A stretch of DNA of 64,000 bases from Raffaelea ambrosiae (lineage: Eukaryota > Ascomycota > Sordariomycetes > Ophiostomatales > Ophiostomataceae): positions 427,330 to 491,329 of the forward strand of contig PCDI01000008.1 in assembly GCA_002778195.1 (NCBI GenBank), written 5' to 3'. Positions within the stretch are counted from its first letter, which is position 1. Each line of letters starts with the position of its first letter. Shown here piece by piece: positions 1 to 12,450 of this stretch. The notes below the pieces were generated by a model that searched no databases, was not told the DNA's origin, and saw only the letters and a program-made list of their open reading frames with translations. The position numbers and the translations under genes were made by a program.

Positions 1-1934
1 CGATCGTGGGCCTTGCGTTGGTCCGTGGTGTGGTATCCTGGTTTGGGGAAGGCATGCTTCATTGTGTACGGGAAGAGGGAAGAGCAAAGTGGCTGCCGCT
101 GTATGCATTGTCCTCTGCGTCCATCTTTTTTGTCTTTCTTTGCATCGTCGTTGGTCTGTCCTTGGCTCGTCATTGGCTCGCCATTGTTCTCGTTTACTGA
201 AAGCAGCATATTTGTCCACTTTCGAGCGCGGCGAACCCAATGTATTGGCAGCAAGAAAGATGCATTGCGACTCTGCCAGATCACACACACACACACACAC
301 GATGCTGCACAAAAATCAGCCAGTCAGAGGGAGGCAAAATGCAATGGGCCAAACGGGGAAGCAAAGCCCAGCAGAGGAGATAGATTTGCGGCCGCCCGTG
401 GCTGGCCATCAGCAGACAACTGTTTGAACAGGACCAAAGAGGTTTAGCCGGCGGGGTGGCTTATGGTGGTGGCTTGGGGGGTTTGGAGAGACGGGACAAT
501 CTTGATTGATTTTTATTTTTATTTTGGGAGCGCTTTGATGGCAACGCCATCGCCGTTCGGTGGCTGTCGCTGACACTTTTTTTTCTTGTCTTTCTTAATT
601 GTTTCAAGGCGTTTCAAAAAGTCGACAAGAACAGCAGTTCCAACGAATCAGGGGCAAGTCTTGTTGCATGGTGCCTGTGCATTAGTTGTGTTTTTTTGCG
701 CTTTGCGTTTGGATTTTCTTGGACTCATCACGTGAAGACAATGAGAGAAGCATACTGGAATGAACTGCCTTGTGCGCCGTTTTTGTGCTCTTTATTGTTC
801 TTGCACTCAGTCTCGGGGTGGTAGCTGACAGGGGAGGAGGCAAGAACGCCAGCTTATGCCTATTTTTAAACCCTGGGTAGTCAGACCGTTGTGTCTTTTT
901 GTTTTCTTATCCTTATTTAGACTACAAATTAGCGCACTCCCTTCCCTTAAGTCACCACACCTTGAGGGGAGGCAACGAGGCGGATGAGGCGGTGGACACC
1001 ATGGCTGCCACGGTTGCTCCGACGGCGAGCACCCGGCGGGAAGACACCATCGTATGCGAGTGTGAGTATGTAACTAGTTAGTGACAATGGACGTGTCGAG
1101 CCTGAATATTCAAAGGACATAGATTCTCCCCCGATTAAACTCCAGCCAGTTGGACTAGGGACACGAACACCCCAGCCCAGAACCAGGCTTTCTTGTCTCT
1201 TTGGCTAAGTGGCGCGAACCACAATCTAAGCATATACTGACTTCCTTTTTGTCTTCTCTCCGGGTAAAGCAACGGACCTGCCTCTTTCATGCCCCTTTGT
1301 GTGTATTGTCAGATACAGTACGCTTCTGCCTGTAATGTATCTGAAGTCTCGCCGATGACGACAAACATTACTAATGCATAAAATGTGACCCGAACATTTT
1401 CACCTTTTTTCTTTTCTTTTCACACATGAGATTCAACGGCTGACTCCCCATCGATCTCCAGAAGCACAAAGCAAGAAGAAAAAAGGGGACTCGTCATATT
1501 GTAAAGTACAAAAGCGAAGAAAGTTGCACTCTTCAGTCATGATAATAATCTAGCCAAAAAAAAAGCCAATCCCAAAGGAACCCAGCAACCCACGCTTCTT
1601 AGCATAAAAGAGGCAGGCGAAAAAAGAGAAAGAGAAAAAATCGCAGATAGCAAATGATGTTTTTGTTCCCATCAAACTAACACACATGAACGAATGGAAA
1701 AGACAAGTAAAGCGTAGAAAGAAGAGAAAGGCAGGAATGGACCTTCAGTAGAGTAATACAAAGATAATAGAATGAGAAAAGGTGCCGAAGCACAGCAAAA
1801 ATAGAAGAGAAGGAACCGGTGAAACAGTGGTAGAAATGACATGTATGGAAAAAAAAATATGAATGGACGAGGATGAAAGGAAAAGAAAAAAGAGAAGAAA
1901 GGGCGAGCAGTGCCTATTGTTGACGACTGTGCAT
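1..1934. other. Intergenic, no gene supported
   Basis: No open frame here has coding character or a recognisable motif. Short overlapping frames in the first 450 bases disagree with one another and look like chance. A (CA)n microsatellite lies near 282-300, and A-rich purine runs lead up to 1934, where the Sec7 gene ends on the minus strand, so the right part is probably its 3' UTR. Confidence 0.6.
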
Positions 1935-4900
1935 TCAAGCTCGCAGTGTGACGTCGGTATTATCGCCATTGTTGTTTGCGCTGTCGTCTTCAACATCGTG
2001 CCCTGCTGTGGCGTTGTCTTCCGAGTCTGTCGCCGGCGCATCCTCGCCCAGTGCTGCCCGACGCGCAATGTCACGCTCGTGGTACACCTCTGACCGACGT
2101 CGTTCTGCCTCGGTCAGACAGTCCACGTATGTGCGGTACTTGACAATCTCCCGCAGGAGGTATGAGCTTTTGCGCTCCCAGTTCGACATGGCCTTGGTCG
2201 CATTGGCACCGCGAGGAGTAAATGCCAGCAGCATCGGCGAACGCAGCGCATTGTGCGCCTGCAGGTCCTCCTCGATGCCCTTGACATACGCTAGCAGAGT
2301 CTGCAGCTGCTGGGACTCCGTAGCTGTCGATCCGCGCAGCGATTGGGCCGGCGGGGACCATTCGGCAATGTGGATTCGGTCGCCGGGCAGCTTACCGCCG
2401 TGTCGCCCGCCTCCACCTGAGCTGTGCAGTGCCGCTGTTGCTGATGCCGCCAGGCCGCTTGACGATGACCCGGTCCGCGCATGGCCAAAGTCAAATGAGC
2501 CTGACCTGATCGAGTGCCGTGACTGTATGCTGTTCCGGCCCGCTGCTGCTGATGCGGGCCGAGATGCGGCCACAGCCGCTGTATTGACGGAGCTGGTTTC
2601 GTTGATAGCACTGACAAGCGCATTGTTGACAATGTTGTCGCTCCACCCGTACTCAACGTTGGAGATACCGCCAATAAGCGGGTGCGTGCTCAGCCGTGCA
2701 CTCCAGTAGTTGGCTGTGGTCACAAACTCCTTGCAGATCTCTGGCGTGCCCACCTGGAACAGATGGACCGCACCAGTCGGCAGGCTCAGCGCCCATACGT
2801 GCGGACGTCGGGACGAGTAGCCCGGGGGCGGCAGGGCTGAAGCCAGCGTCTGCTTGAGGCCAAAGGAACCCAGGTTGGTCGCATTCTCTTGCCAGTTGCC
2901 GCCGCCGACCACCGCGCCCTTGGGCAGTGCTGCGTTGTTGCGGCCGCGGCCCTTGACACGCAGAGACTTGTTGGGCGTGAACGAGAAGAGGCTCAGGTAG
3001 CCCTTTTGGACGACGGCAAATACTTCCGTCCAGTTCCTATCCTTGGCCTTCTTGTCCATGCCGTCCAGGTGGTGCTTGTGCGTAACAATGCCCTCCTTCA
3101 CCCATGGCGGACCCGCCAGCTCCAGCGAATCGTCTTCCAAGAGCGCTCCGTCTGCGTTGTGTGACTGATCATCGCTGATGACGGATGCAGCGCCGCTCAC
3201 AATGGCGTCTTCGCGAATAATGGCCTGGCTGAGGGCGTTGGCGAATCCAATAGACTGCTGGAAGTCACCCCGTGCCCAGGACGACCCGAACGACTCCATC
3301 GACATGGACGTCTGCGTCCTACCCAGCGACTGCTTGCTCCAGGTCGCCGACGATCCCGCTGGGCTCCAGATCGAGTTGTTGTCCTCAAAGCTCGTCCGGC
3401 TCGACGAAAACCCATTCGAGACGATCCCACCCATGGGGAGGCGTGCCCTCGACCGGCTCTTTGATGTCCAGCGCGAGGAACCATTCCGGGGGTTGCCGTC
3501 GTTGATGCGGCCCCGTGTCGAGGCCTGGCTTTCAGATGGAGCCTTGCTGAGCACGCTCGGTGTGCGCTTCAACATGCCCATGACTGATAGATTCTGGTTG
3601 TGCAGTGCACCGTCGCCACCACCAAAGAGAGGCAGGCGGTCGTCGCGAATCGAGGCATATATATCCTTCAGCACAGTTTCCATTCGGGCCTCCCACTGTC
3701 GGACCGGCCCGTCAAAGGGGGCTCGGACCAGCGGGCCGCAGTCTTCGTGGTGGCCCAAAGACGACTCGGAACGCAGCTGTGTCTCCGAAGAAGACGGCTG
3801 AATCCGATCCATGGACGACCGGCCCCCGCTTTCGGTCTTGTTTGGCAAAATCGTAGGCCGTGAATGTGCAGCGGGTGCCGACTCGGCGAGGGTCTGACGG
3901 ATCGATGTCATGGTATTCTTGATAAACTGGCCACGGGTCATCTTCGTCTCGATATCGGCCAAATGCAAATCGGTATTCAGGAGCATGATGGAGTAGCAGA
4001 TGGTATGGACGATATCTATTTCAAGAAACGGGGGAGCGGTTAGCATCGATGTAAAGGGGAGTAAACAAAGTGGCATCTGTGGGATGATCCAGGGTGGAAA
4101 ATGTACTGTACGTACCCAATGATTTGAAGCCGTTACGGGGATTGCATTGACACCACCGCTTGGAAAACGACACGAGAATACGGTCCACCTGCTGGGTTTC
4201 GGCACGCAGGACGAGGCGGCTGCAGATTTCGCGGAGAGCACTCAGGATGCTCATGTTGCGGAAGTCGTATAGATCCATGTAGGCCCGGAGAGTGCGCTGG
4301 CGTACGGGACCCTCCTCGCCCATGTAGGCGGCTGCCCGGTCTTTCTGGATGAAATCCTCATTGCCCTGGAAGATATTCAGGGCCTTTTTGCGGTCGTCCT
4401 CGGTCGGGTCGCCCACGACAAACTCGGGCTCGTCGATGGAGTGGTAGGCCGAAATAGACGACTTGGAGCTGCTCGCCCTCTTCACGACGTGGTTCCTGTC
4501 GCCGCCTCCAATCTTTATGTTGGGCATGGTCGCGCTCGATGTCAGGGCCGAACGGGGCGAAAGAGAATCGTTTTTGGGCGAGACAGTAATTGCCCCTTCG
4601 ATGGGCAGGGTTAGTTGGTTGGACCCTGTCTCGTCCTGAGAACTTTCATGGGCGTGACCCGGCTTCTTGTTTGCGCTGCTGCTGTCCGTGTTTGGCGACA
4701 GAAGCATGCTGCCAACCGCCGCCGCCGCAGACGTCGACAGGGTCGTCCGGGCCGTCTTGTTCTGGTCGCGCGTGCGCTTGGGGCTCTCCTCGCTGTCGCT
4801 GGTATCGCTGAGGAAGGATCCAGAACGAGCAGGGTGTGGTAGCTTGGGCGGCTGGCGTGCAGGCGTCTCGATGCGATTTAACGGAGTCTCGTGGTCTGCT

Positions 4901-7266
4901 TCGAGCTCTGCCTCGTACTCGTGCTCCAGACTCTGGTCCATGTCTTGCTCTTTGCCCTTCACGGTGACTGAGCGGATGGTGGCATTCGGCGACGGCTCGT
5001 AGTCGGGCGAGAATCCCCGCCCAGAGCGCCCAGCCGTGTCGTCCAAGCGCTCCCGTTCCTTCCTGTTGATGGTATGAGGCACAGCGGTGGTGGGGTCGTC
5101 GTCTTCGTAGTCGTCTGCTGCAACAATAGTCGTACCACCGTGGTGGTGAGCCAGGCTGTCAGGATTCAGGCTGCTCGGTCCATTTGGGAAAGCCGGGCTA
5201 CCCTTGAGGTAGGGGTTCATAGCCTTGCGCAGGCTGGTAACAGGGCTGTCGATTGGCCGGTCCATGAAATCGCGGGCGCCTGGGACGCGTATTGGTGGCA
5301 CGGGTGGCAGAGGCGCGGCCTGTGGTGCAGTGGGCTGGGAGAGCTGCTGTGGAACCGGCGGCTGGGTGATCTGCGGTAGGACAGCGCTGGGCAGTGGCGG
5401 GTACGACTCCATTTCCGAAACACTCTTCTTCCTTCTCCGGAAAAAGCCAGACGGCTTCTTCTGGACAGCGTTGTGTGTGTTGTCGCGCGACGGAGGCGTG
5501 CTGTGCGATTTTGCCGTGTCGGGCGGGTTGCCCGAGACATACGGGGAGCTGCTCGAGAGCGTTGGCGCCGCAGCCGCAGCCGCAGCAGAGCCGGGCTCGT
5601 TGCCTGACACAGTGTCTCGCAACGAGCCGAACATCCTGCGGAAGAAGCCCGGACGTTCTTTTGGGTGTTGGGCATGTTGTTGCGGGCCAGGAGCCGGGAC
5701 GGCTTCCTTGGATTTCTCGTATCCGATGTGCGGTGCGGGTGCCGAATCGAGGTCGAAGGCGGGCAGAACGGGTGCCGATGGCAGGGGAGGAGGAGGGGTG
5801 TTGTTGTATTTCGCTTGGGCTTGGCGGCCGACGGTGGCGCTCCGGCTGGACCGTATGCTGCGTCGTTCGGGGGACCGGCTGGACGGGCGCGTGTTGTGCA
5901 CGGGCTCAAGGATCGGGGCCGCCTTGAAAGAGGGTATGGAGGGCATGGAGGGCACGGAGGTGAGTTTCCGCGGGCCGGCAGGAATGGTCGGAGTGGGTGC
6001 CGAGTCATCGTAGCCGGCGTCGCTGAAAAACGAGTTGGAGAGCTCGAGACGCCACGGCTGGCCGCCGCCATTGGCAGTGGAAGGAGGAGGAAGGCCCGAA
6101 GAAGTACCAGGCGCTGTTGTAGACGGGTGGGGGCCCATGTTCGCCGAGGACGCGGCCAGAACACCGCCACTGGGCATGGCCATGCTGGACAAGGCGGCAG
6201 AGGTCAACGGCGCGGATGCACCGCTGGTGGCCATTGGCCCGCCCATTGGACGCTGGCCCATGTCGAAGCTGGACGACCGGGCGCCGATGCCGTGCACCCA
6301 GCGCTGACTGCCCAGGACCTGTGCGTAGCCGGCGGTGTCGATGCTGTTGGTGCTGCTGCTCTTGCTGCCCTTGGCGCCGCGCGAGTGGACCATCCGCGGC
6401 GTGGCCGGCTGGCTGCCGCTCTCGCGCATGCTGTTGATGCGGCCCAGCCCCGGCTGGAAGCCCGAGCTGCTGTTGCTGCGGCGGCCGCGGGAGGCAGCGC
6501 CGCCGGACACGCGGCTGGCGTCGTCGGCGCCGTCGTAGTCGGAGCTGTAGGAGTAGCCGTGGCGGACGGTGCTGCTGGTGCTGCCGCCGCCGCGTGAGGA
6601 GGATGCATGCGCGCCGGCCAGGCGGGCGATGTCGTCAGTGGCCGTGGTCGTGGAGAGTGAGTAGAGGCGTGGGTCGTCAAAGGAAGGAGCGGTGTGTGAG
6701 GCAGTGAGTGAAGATGAGGGAGGAGCAAAGGCGTCGTCGGGGCCCATCTGGCCCATGGAGAACTGGTCGAGCGACAGCAGCATATTGGACACGAGCGAGT
6801 CGCGGACGTGGCGCGACGGTAACGACAGATCGTGCGAGTCCCGCTGGCCCGGCATCGGGGGCAGCTCGGCCATTGGCTGGCTGTTCTCCTTATTGGCAGA
6901 AGACTCGACGGGGGTGTACATCTCGAGGAACGTCTCGACCTCTGTGGGCGCTGCTGCATGTGACGAGACCGCTGTTTTAGGCGCCTGGCCTCCTCGTATT
7001 CCGAGGGACGCTGCTGGGCCGGCGGCTGCGGCTGCGTTCGTGCTGCGCGTTGTCATGGTGGCCGTCCTGTAGTTGCGGCTGCTGCCCCTGGCACCAGGAA
7101 CAGGACGTTCGCGGAACGGCGACGACAGCGGGCGATGGGAGGCTGTAGTCTGCGGTTTGGTCCGCGACGTGTTGACAACGAGGTCCGGCCGCCGCCTCTG
7201 GGAACGGCGCGAGGTCTGTTGGTCGGCGTGCATCTCCTCGAGCGAGAAAAGAGGAGACCCCAACAC
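1935..7266 (-). CDS. Sec7-PH domain Arf guanine-nucleotide exchange factor (Syt1-like)
   Basis: Two exons, complement(1935..4015, 4116..7266), 1743 residues. The intron at 4016-4115 opens GTACGT and restores the Sec7 frame exactly. The Sec7 core (about residues 950-1090) spans it: the upstream half has the RAETQQVDRI segment with the catalytic Glu finger, and the downstream half begins DIVHTICYSIMLLNTDLH, the hallmark Sec7 helix. A PH domain follows (about 1355-1510, starting at PWVKEGIVTHKHHLDG), then a charged C-terminal helix-rich tail. The first 900 residues are Ser/Pro/Ala-rich low complexity. Sec7 proteins load GTP on Arf GTPases at Golgi or endosomal membranes; the Sec7-then-PH order and large disordered head match the fungal Syt1 group. 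The start at 7266 is the first Met of the frame; an alternative Met lies 11 codons in. Confidence 0.9.
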
Positions 7267-10200
7267 TGCTGTCGAGCGAAAAAAAAAAATGATAGATCGG
7301 CCCAGCCAGAGCCACTCCTCACGCTAGAACCGTCCGAATGTGTCGTTGGTTTAATGAGTGGCTGCGCCTAAAAATAAGGGCCTGGGGTTGGTTTCTTTGT
7401 TGTCAACATTGAGAGGCGCCATGCAACATTGGGCTCCTTCGGGCGCGAGACCGTTGGCAGGTGGTGCTGGCTGCGCTGCAACTCGCGGGAGGTGTTGCGT
7501 TGGGTGAGGAGAGAATGACGAGTGCGAGTGCGAGTGCGGGTGCCAGAGTGAGAACGTACTATCTATGTACGGAGTAAGGATGGGAGAATGCGAGACAGCA
7601 GAGGACCAACAATGAGAAAACACACACACACGAAAAAAAAAACCGAGACAACGCCAAAACACACGCACCGCGAAATTGTCAATATCCGCAAAATATGAAA
7701 AGCAAATATGAAAAAAAAGCAACCACCAAAAAGGCTATCGCAGCATGCCAGATGTCCCACGCAACGAACAGCCCGTCTCAGTCCTGCCCTGGCCTTGCCT
7801 TGTCGCTTGCTCGCAGGCTCGCCCCTGTCCCGTTTGCAGTCCTTCTGCAAGCTGCCCTCTCTCTGGCCCGGGGTGTCGTTCGTCCTCTTGCCGGTGGGTT
7901 CGTGCTGGGCCTGCCCCTTTGCTAGGCTTAACAAGGCCCGACGCTAGACAGCTTCGGCCAAGGGGTGGGGGAGTATTGAATGCAGGGGGAGAGTTAGTGG
8001 GTGGGTGGCCTTGGACGAATGGGAGCCGCGAGCGCCAGCGGGATGAAACGTGAGCAGGCCGTTTGCTGGGGAGGCGATAACTAAAGGGCAGCAAAGCCAG
8101 GAGCCAGAAGCCAGTCAGTAGCCTGTCCGGGCTCGGGACTTTTGTCGACGGGGGGGTCGCTCCTAAAGAAAGGATGATGCTGAAAGAAGCACGTTGATGG
8201 CCAGGATGTGTGTCGATGGCCAGAGAGCCGAAGCGAAGAGATGGGGAAGCCGTTAGCACGCCCTGGGGGGAGGGGGGGGGGGGGCCGGTCTCTGGCAGCA
8301 AGTCCCTGGCGGGCGGAGAGCTGGATGCGGAACTGAGAAATGCTCGACCCCGTTGTGTCAAATCTGCATGGAGGCAAAGGGAAACAAAAGAGGGTGGATC
8401 GCCAAAGACGAGACACGTGCGTTCCTCTGCCCAACACGTTTCCTGTAGGGTCGCAGTTTGTGCTCGTCTCCAGAAAGTGTATCACACCCCTGGGTAAGAA
8501 ATGAGGGCAAAAGTTGATGCAGGGCGACGATGGAAGGAAGGGCAGTGTAGCAGACTAGTGGTTGAACTACTATGTACGTTGTGTGGATGGTTGAGGGATC
8601 GTGGGATGGATGCATTCTGGCAATCTGGGCAATCTGGGCAGGTTTGCACCTCTGAACGCGCTTGCTGCCTGCTGCTTGTCGGGACCGCGACGGTCGTGCC
8701 TGCCCATTTTGTGGGCTTTGCATTGCAGCAACCATTGCGGAAGGCGCGATGGACGTCACAGCCAATGCTCGCTCCATTTCTCCTTATCGCAGCATGCATT
8801 CCCCTGAGATAGATCTCCGCTTGCATGCTACATAGAATGGTTGCAAACCCTCTTCTCGTGTCGGCCTCTCTGCCAAAACGGCCTCATTTTGGTACGCTAT
8901 GAGCGCTGATGTTTCATGCCCCCAAACATGCCCGCTAGAGGCGGTGAACACCCGCCCGAATTTTGCGTACGGCTCCAAATCTTGATCTGCATATTCTACC
9001 CTTTGTTCCCCTCTAACAAAACCAATGTCTCCCTTTGCACGTCTTGGCCATGGCCGCAAGTCCCTGCCCCCTTGCGTTGGAGGCACTTGCCGAATGGCCA
9101 CGCGGGTGGCGCCTGCCTGTTTAGGTCTCACCCGAGAGCTGTGCTTTATTTAGCAGTGCTTCAAACTCGGAAGGAAAGAAGAAAACTGTCTTCTGTCATC
9201 CCTTCCAACAGATAAAGTGCACGCATTTCGCCTCATCCAGCAGCACATGGAACAGGCGGCTAGCAAGGACTCGCAAAGCGCGTCGTTGTTGAATTGCTGG
9301 CGTCCCGAGGGCTGTTCGTTTCGGTTGCAGCAGTGCATCCGGCGTCACCCTGATCCCCTCAATACGGGGGAGGGCAACACAAAGCAGAAGACTGCCTGCG
9401 CACTGACACACATATGAGATCACGCTGCCATCCCTTTTACTAAAGTATAGTATGTTTCGTTTTGCTCTTTCCTTCCCGCGAGGGACGAGTGCAAGCCAAT
9501 TTCCTGGTCGGGAAAGGTCCAGATGAAACATTCCAGACCAAAGAAAATGTGGCGGGCGCTCCCTGCGCGTGCACTCCAATTCCTGGGCAGCCGCGTACGG
9601 CATCGCGTAACGCGAATGCGAGCAAGCAGCCTCGAACAAAATCGAATTGTGTTAGAGTGTCGCAGGCAGGCTGGTGCTCTGTGGAGGTACAGAATGTCTT
9701 TGGGTAGTTACTATGCGTAGTCTTGCCAGGCTCGAGATCACGGGTCGAGGCAAAAGAACAAGGTTCGCTGCCAGGTTGAGCATTTCTAGGAGACACAACA
9801 GACCCATCATTTGCCCTGATTCACATGTCGTGCCTCATAGCACAGACGCCTCTCGTTGTACAGCATGGTCTAGCTCTGCATTGGCACAAGCTGGTCTAAC
9901 TGGTCACACGGGGAGGAAGCTTGAGCAATTTGCACATCTCACATGAGAAAACAGTAAGAGCAACGTATTGAAAACCCGCTCTCGCTTAGACACGGCTTGC
10001 AAAACCAAACGGAGAGATAGCGGATGATGAGAAAAGGCCCATATCCTACAATATCTTGAAAGTGCAGGAGTCGTGTGTCCTGGTCAAAGGCACTCCTCCA
10101 ATGCTGTTCAAGCTGTCCTTATAACAGTTGCCTGGATACCACAAGCCCAATCGTCCAGCTCGTAGACTTCACTCTACGCCAGTCACCTGTGCTAGCAATC

Positions 10201-10506
10201 CAGCAGCCTCGTCACTCGGTCTTGGCCTCACCAACTATTTATTGCATCGCATCGTCTTGGCCAAACATGGTGGACTCCCGGTGTAAGAGGGCTCTAGCCC
10301 TGCGATATCATTGGGCCGTGTTAGTCGGACTCGGAGAGAACAGTCATCGTCCGGCTGACTGACCTCCATCTCTGACATAGTATTTAAGCGATCTTGCTCT
10401 TTTGTTTCGGTTCTTTGCCTTGTTGCATTCTGGGATTGTATGATTGTTTCGTATGGTATTTCGCTTTAATCTTTTATTCTACCCCTTGGTTCCTCATTTG
10501 TACACG
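7267..10506. other. Intergenic between Sec7 gene and SDR gene
   Basis: A 3.2 kb spacer containing the promoters of two divergently transcribed genes. It holds purine and CA/GA-rich patches, a G run near 8271-8284 and one copy of the TACATAGTA-type motif (8568-8576, reverse). The short frames present show no conserved motif and no splice-linked partner, so no gene is called. Confidence 0.55.
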
Positions 10507-11538
10507 ATGACCGCCACGACATATTTGATTACGGGCGCCAACAAAGGCAAGCACTTTTATCTCTGGCCACTGTTTACTTACCCCTTGAATCCTCTTTCAA
10601 TTATTTCCCCTCGCTCTCCTCCAAAAACACAGTGTGTCTTCCCAGACTAACACCATTACAGGCATTGGCCGTGGTATCGTTGAGCAGCTTCTGCAGCGGC
10701 CCAACACCACCGTCATCGCGGGCGTCCGTCGCCCCTCAGATCCTACTGGCGTTTCCCTCCTCGACCTTCCTGTCCATGAGTCGGGCACCACTCGGCTCTT
10801 TGTGAGACAGCTTGTCGAGGACACCGACTTTGATCGGCTACATTCCACGCTGCCGGACGGCGATGGCTTGACACCGGGCCACAACAACCCCAAATCCCAA
10901 GACGAGCCTCTCCGCCACCTCGATGTCGTCATAGCCAATGCTGGCGATTCGAAAAGCCTTGACAAGAACATTTTGCAGACAACGCCAGAGGACGTGGTCT
11001 ATGATTGCACAGTAAATGCGGCTGGCCCGCTGCGGCTTTTTCGCTCCTGCTGGCCGCTGATGGAGGAAAAGGCCAAGACGGCAACAGAGGCTGCTGCTGC
11101 TTCTGCTGATGATGATGATTCTGCGACAGCAAGCCCGGCGTTTCCCAAGTTTATTCTGATCAGCAGCACCATGGGCAGCATTGGCGTGCTGGACGAGGAG
11201 AGCATGCCAGTGGGAATTGCCTACGGCATGAGCAAAGCAGCAGCCAACTGGTTTGGCAAGAAAGTTAGCGTCCAGTACAAAGCCCAAGGCCTGGTCGTAG
11301 GCCTTTTACATCCGGGGTAAGGCTATCATCGCTTCGATCACAGATACGCTTTGTCTGACAATTCTCTAGATGGGTCCAAACACACATGGGCCAGGCATTG
11401 GCCGATGTTTTCAACATGAAAGAACCTCCCACCGCGGTGGAGGAGAGCGCTCGTGGGTGTCTTGAGCAGATTGACAACTGGACCATGGAGAAGACGGGTA
11501 CATACATCACTTACAAAGGCGAGTCTTTGCCTTGGTAA
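10507..11538 (+). CDS. Short-chain dehydrogenase/reductase (C-factor / ketoreductase type)
   Basis: Three exons, join(10507..10546, 10662..11316, 11370..11538), 287 residues. Exon 1 encodes MTATTYLITGANKG, and the first intron splits the last Gly codon of the TGxxxGIG dinucleotide-binding motif (ITGANKGIGRG). Its donor is GCAAGC, making a GC-AG intron, with a consensus branch point (GACTAAC) 12 bases before the acceptor. Intron 2 (11317-11369) joins HPG to WVQTHMGQ, the usual SDR substrate-loop start. Also visible are DVVIANAG, the catalytic Ser in LISSTMGSIG and YGMSKAA (YxxxK). An Ala/Asp-rich insert sits around residue 160. The enzyme should reduce a carbonyl or oxidise an alcohol with NAD(P)H in the cytosol; the substrate cannot be told. 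Confidence 0.88.
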
Positions 11539-12450
11539 TGAAAACATTCGGTTTCCGCTTTCGGGTTTGGTCGCAGTATGACTCGGGGAGGAGCCAGCTC
11601 CAGTCGCCATAGATCTTCAATTGCAGCACATTCCATTCGTTTCACCCCCATTATTTGTGAGCATTCGCCAGTATACGGTGTCAATCGCATGGCCCGATAC
11701 GCAGAATAAGGCATCGCAAGGGCTGATTCAGCCACATGCAATGGAAGATACCATTTGCCTGCTTGATCTTCGGATTGATTGTGCTCCTCGTTGGGATCCA
11801 AAGAGTGCCCACAAAGGAATTATACGAAGGGGAGACTTAGAAATCTGCCCATAACTATATTGGCCATTGTTCAACGCGGGGGACTTGGTGGCTAGGCTGG
11901 ACCTCTCTCGGAGACATTTTTTCTGGGATGTAAGCTAGAGTCGGCTCAACTTTTAAGCACCAAAGAATGAGAAACATCACGAAAATTCCACTCCTCAACA
12001 ACCATGTGCCCCGGGAGAAACGGGATCTTCTGATCGCCGACCCTGGCTCTTCACTTCGAGGGGATGGCGTCAGCAAAAGGTCAGGCCATCTCCATCGGCA
12101 ACTGAAGCACCCCGTTCCCCTTGGCCTTCGGGGATGCGGGTTTCTCAGGCAAGGCGGCCTCATTAGTTCGTTGTTTGGTCCAACAATGCCTGCAGTTTCT
12201 GTGGGAAAGAAATGCTTTTTTTGTCTCCGGGGAACTATTAGTCATCGGTCGAATACGCTTCCGGCATCATGGGTACTTAAATATGAAGAGTCCGCGTGTT
12301 TCAATGAGGAGGCGGCTGCGAAGAACTGTACTCACAATCGAGTATTGAAACTTGGGCGAAAGACAAAAGACAAAAAAAACAAAGAAACACGACCGATTAC
12401 TGCAAAGAGTGCAAGACGAGAGAAAAAAAAACCCCCAAAAAAATACCACA
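11539..12450. other. Intergenic between SDR and NmrA-like genes
   Basis: Contains the 3' flank of the SDR and the promoter of the NmrA-like gene. No coding frame shows a known motif. A-rich runs just upstream of 12451 fit a fungal 5' leader. Confidence 0.55.
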
